DNA from: Treponema sp.
Lineage (GTDB): Bacteria; Spirochaetota; Spirochaetia; Treponematales; Breznakiellaceae
NCBI GenBank assembly: GCA_031273835.1
Contig: JAISRD010000167.1
Span: forward strand, 1 to 7,268
DNA length: 7,268 bases
Direction of reading: 5' to 3'
Within the stretch, counting starts at the first letter, position 1. Every line of letters starts with the position of its first letter. A model generated the notes under the pieces. That model was not told where the DNA came from. It searched no databases and was given only the letters and a program-made list of their open reading frames with translations. Below, in pieces: positions 6,476 to 7,268 of this stretch. The position numbers and the translations under genes were made by a program.

Positions 6476-6862
6476 TTACGGGGCCGTTTCGCTTTCCCTT
6501 TTTTTCCCCGTGAACCACCCCTCTTCATACTTTTGAATTTTCCCGTCAAGCCGTTTCAGGGTGTCCCTCATTTCCTCTATCCGGGCGGCCAGTTGATCCC
6601 GCTGCTCGATTAAGAGCCGTTTCCGCTTTTCGATGGTTTCATCCCCCCGCTCAAAGAGGGCCAGATACTCAAGCAGAACCTCAATGGAAAGCCCCGCGGC
6701 CCGCATACATTTGGCGAACTCAACCCACCGGCAGTCTTCTTCGGTATAATCCCTGACGCCCCCCCGTTTCCGGTTAACCGAGGGAATCAAACCGATACGT
6801 TCATAGTAGCGGAGCGTATCCGGCGTAAGGCCGTATTTTTCGCCGACTTCGGTGATGGTCAT
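6476..6862 (-). CDS. MerR-family regulator, AdhR/NmlR-like
   Basis: 128 residues from the ATG at 6862. The winged helix-turn-helix MTITEVGEKYGLTPDTLRYY followed by ERIGLIP (residues 1-27) is the MerR DNA-binding signature. A second wing and dimerisation coiled coil follow (about 76-112, rich in Glu, Arg, Lys and Leu). Cys52 in AKCMRAAGL matches the position of the single conserved cysteine described for Bacillus subtilis AdhR, which responds to aldehydes; Cys44 is an additional one. No C-terminal metal-binding cysteine pair is present, which argues against a metal sensor. I preferred 6862 over the in-frame start at 6907: the latter lies inside the predicted promoter, while 6862 has GGAGGGAGG just upstream. 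The protein probably controls its own promoter and, through readthrough, the reductase and permease genes. Confidence 0.92.
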   Translation of the reverse strand: MTITEVGEKYGLTPDTLRYYERIGLIPSVNRKRGGVRDYTEEDCRWVEFAKCMRAAGLSIEVLLEYLALFERGDETIEKRKRLLIEQRDQLAARIEEMRDTLKRLDGKIQKYEEGWFTGKKRESETAP

Positions 6863-6887
6863 GTGGTCCTCCCTCCCTCTCACAATC

Positions 6888-6919
6888 AACATAAAGCCTT
6901 GAGTCAACTTTAAGTCAAG
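6888..6919 (-). promoter_or_regulatory. MerR-type promoter with 19-bp spacer and internal operator
   Basis: Minus strand: TTGACT (6918-6913), a 19-base spacer, TATGTT (6893-6888). A stretched 19-20 base spacer is the hallmark of promoters activated by MerR proteins. The spacer and -35 are covered by a 22-base dyad (6919-6898) with arms CTTGA and TCAAG; 16 of 22 positions match on the two strands. Predicted start near 6881, leader about 19 bases including the ribosome-binding site. Confidence 0.8.
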
Positions 6920-6948
6920 AGGGAAACGGGGGGAAGCGGGAATTTTAC

Positions 6949-6967
6949 TTTAACCACGGAAACCACG
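6949..6967 (+). repeat. Degenerate ACCACG-type intergenic repeat copy
   Basis: TTTAACCACGGAAACCACG, with two ACCACG boxes 10 bases apart. Looser ACCA boxes follow at about 6984-7003 (TTTAACCAGG, ATAACCACAA). It resembles the hairpin element near 2576 and, in opposite orientation, the piece at 7171-7192. The rest of 6920-7038 shows no gene. Confidence 0.4.
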
Positions 6968-7038
6968 GGCGGGAAGAAGCTATTTAACCAGGAAAATAAC
7001 CACAAATTATCACGATACCCTAAAGAGACCCGGTATTC

Positions 7039-7152
7039 GGCCAAAAGGAATTCCGAATGGTTCAAAAGGAATTCCGAATGCTCCAAAAGGAATTCCGAAT
7101 GGGCCAAAAAGAATTCCGAATGAGTCAAAAGGAATTCCTTATGGCTCAAAAG
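7039..7152. repeat. 21-bp tandem repeat array, five full units plus a partial one
   Basis: Units begin at 7039, 7060, 7081, 7102 and 7123, each exactly 21 bases, with a partial unit at 7144-7152. Each unit is a variable triplet (GGC, GTT, CTC, GGC, AGT, then GCT) followed by the 18-mer CAAAAGGAATTCCGAATG. That 18-mer is identical in units 1-3, has one change in unit 4 (AAAAAG) and two in unit 5 (CTTATG). Each unit has a GAATTC core, extended to GGAATTCC in four of the five. On the plus strand ATG at 7057 opens a 32-codon frame (M-x-Q-K-E-F-R heptads, stop TAG at 7153-7155), and every ATG follows AAAAGGA by 7 bases. On the minus strand a frame of H-S-E-F-L-L-x heptads is also open (7149-6910) from a TTG. 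I see no convincing promoter or protein-level constraint for either, so I do not call a gene. Confidence 0.9.
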
Positions 7153-7161
7153 TAGCTACTT
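7150..7161. repeat. 12-bp perfect palindrome at the end of the array
   Basis: AAGTAGCTACTT is its own reverse complement and begins inside the last partial repeat unit, exactly where the array breaks off. It could be a protein-binding site or chance; no function is claimed. Confidence 0.4.
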
Positions 7162-7170
7162 CCGGCTCTT

Positions 7171-7192
7171 TTTAGTGTCTTTAGTGGTAAAA
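7171..7192 (-). repeat. Inverted copy of the ACCAC-type intergenic repeat
   Basis: On the minus strand it reads TTTTACCACTAAAGACACTA. It shares the ACCAC..A..CAC layout with 6949-6967 but in opposite orientation, so the two bracket the 21-bp array. A plus-strand pyrimidine tract follows (7195-7214), as it does after the copy near 2590. From 7193 to 7268 I see no gene I can support; a TTAAGGAG at 7261-7268 could be a ribosome-binding site for a plus-strand gene starting just beyond the window. Confidence 0.35.
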
Positions 7193-7268
7193 TATTCCTT
7201 CTTTTTCTTTCCTTATTCGGCTTCCTCCGGAATCAGGCGTCTTGGGACCGGCTCCGGTTATTAAGGAG

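Noticed and set aside
6863..6907. Longer MerR start at 6907
   Set aside because: It falls inside the dyad and promoter; the family N-terminus begins at the 6862 ATG, which has a strong ribosome-binding site.
6910..7149. 79-codon minus-strand frame with HSEFLL heptads
   Set aside because: It starts at TTG without a clear ribosome-binding site, reads through two intergenic repeats and ends inside the MerR operator. The repeat units are fixed at synonymous positions, which suggests DNA-level rather than protein-level constraint.
7039..7152. CRISPR array
   Set aside because: Units are 21 bp with only a 3-base variable part; there are no spacers of usable length and no cas genes.
7213..7257. Possible gene end on the minus strand reading PEPVPRRLIPEEAE followed by a stop
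   Set aside because: It looks like a protein C-terminus, but two stop codons precede it directly in the same frame (7258-7263), so it cannot be joined to a gene within the window.

Overview
All confidently recognised genes lie on the minus strand, so transcription runs from high to low coordinates. The DNA is GC-rich, with GC-biased wobble positions that open long spurious antisense frames. The exception is the leucine-rich-repeat gene, which is visibly more AT-rich. The gene set is a BspA-like leucine-rich-repeat surface protein, an aldo/keto reductase with a C-terminal two-cluster ferredoxin domain, a MerR regulator, a DUF318-type permease and a short NlpC/P60 protein. Together with the style of the intergenic repeats this suggests a Treponema-like spirochaete, perhaps an environmental or gut lineage. 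That assignment is an inference from protein style, not from a marker gene.

Layout in the direction of transcription. (1) 7268-6863 is a gene-poor stretch. It holds an array of 21-bp tandem repeats (7039-7152), flanked by degenerate ACCAC-type intergenic repeats in opposite orientation, and then a textbook MerR-type promoter with a 19-bp spacer and an internal dyad. (2) 6862-4378 looks like one operon: a MerR regulator of the AdhR/NmlR kind, an aldo/keto reductase with two [4Fe-4S] motifs, and a DUF318/ArsP-like permease that starts at GTG 8 bases after the reductase stop. (3) 4299-3715 is a secreted NlpC/P60 peptidase whose best promoter would start its mRNA at the A of the ATG. (4) 3619-2729 is a secreted leucine-rich-repeat protein with its own promoter. 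(5) 2728-2469 is a spacer with repeat remnants and the argG promoter. (6) 2468-1 is an argG-argH operon encoding the last two steps of arginine synthesis. ArgG carries an unusual 42-residue Lys/Gly/Ala/Pro-rich tail, and argH runs off the window.

How the genes work together. ArgG joins citrulline and aspartate, and ArgH splits the product into arginine and fumarate. The MerR/reductase/permease set resembles an electrophile (aldehyde) response unit with an added export permease; this is inferred from family knowledge, gene order and the promoter. The two secreted proteins are probably independent units concerned with the cell wall and the cell surface.

The least explained element is the 21-bp array. 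Each unit is a variable triplet followed by a nearly constant 18-mer, the period equals two DNA helical turns, and every unit places a Shine-Dalgarno-like AAAAGGA before an ATG. Both strands are open through it.
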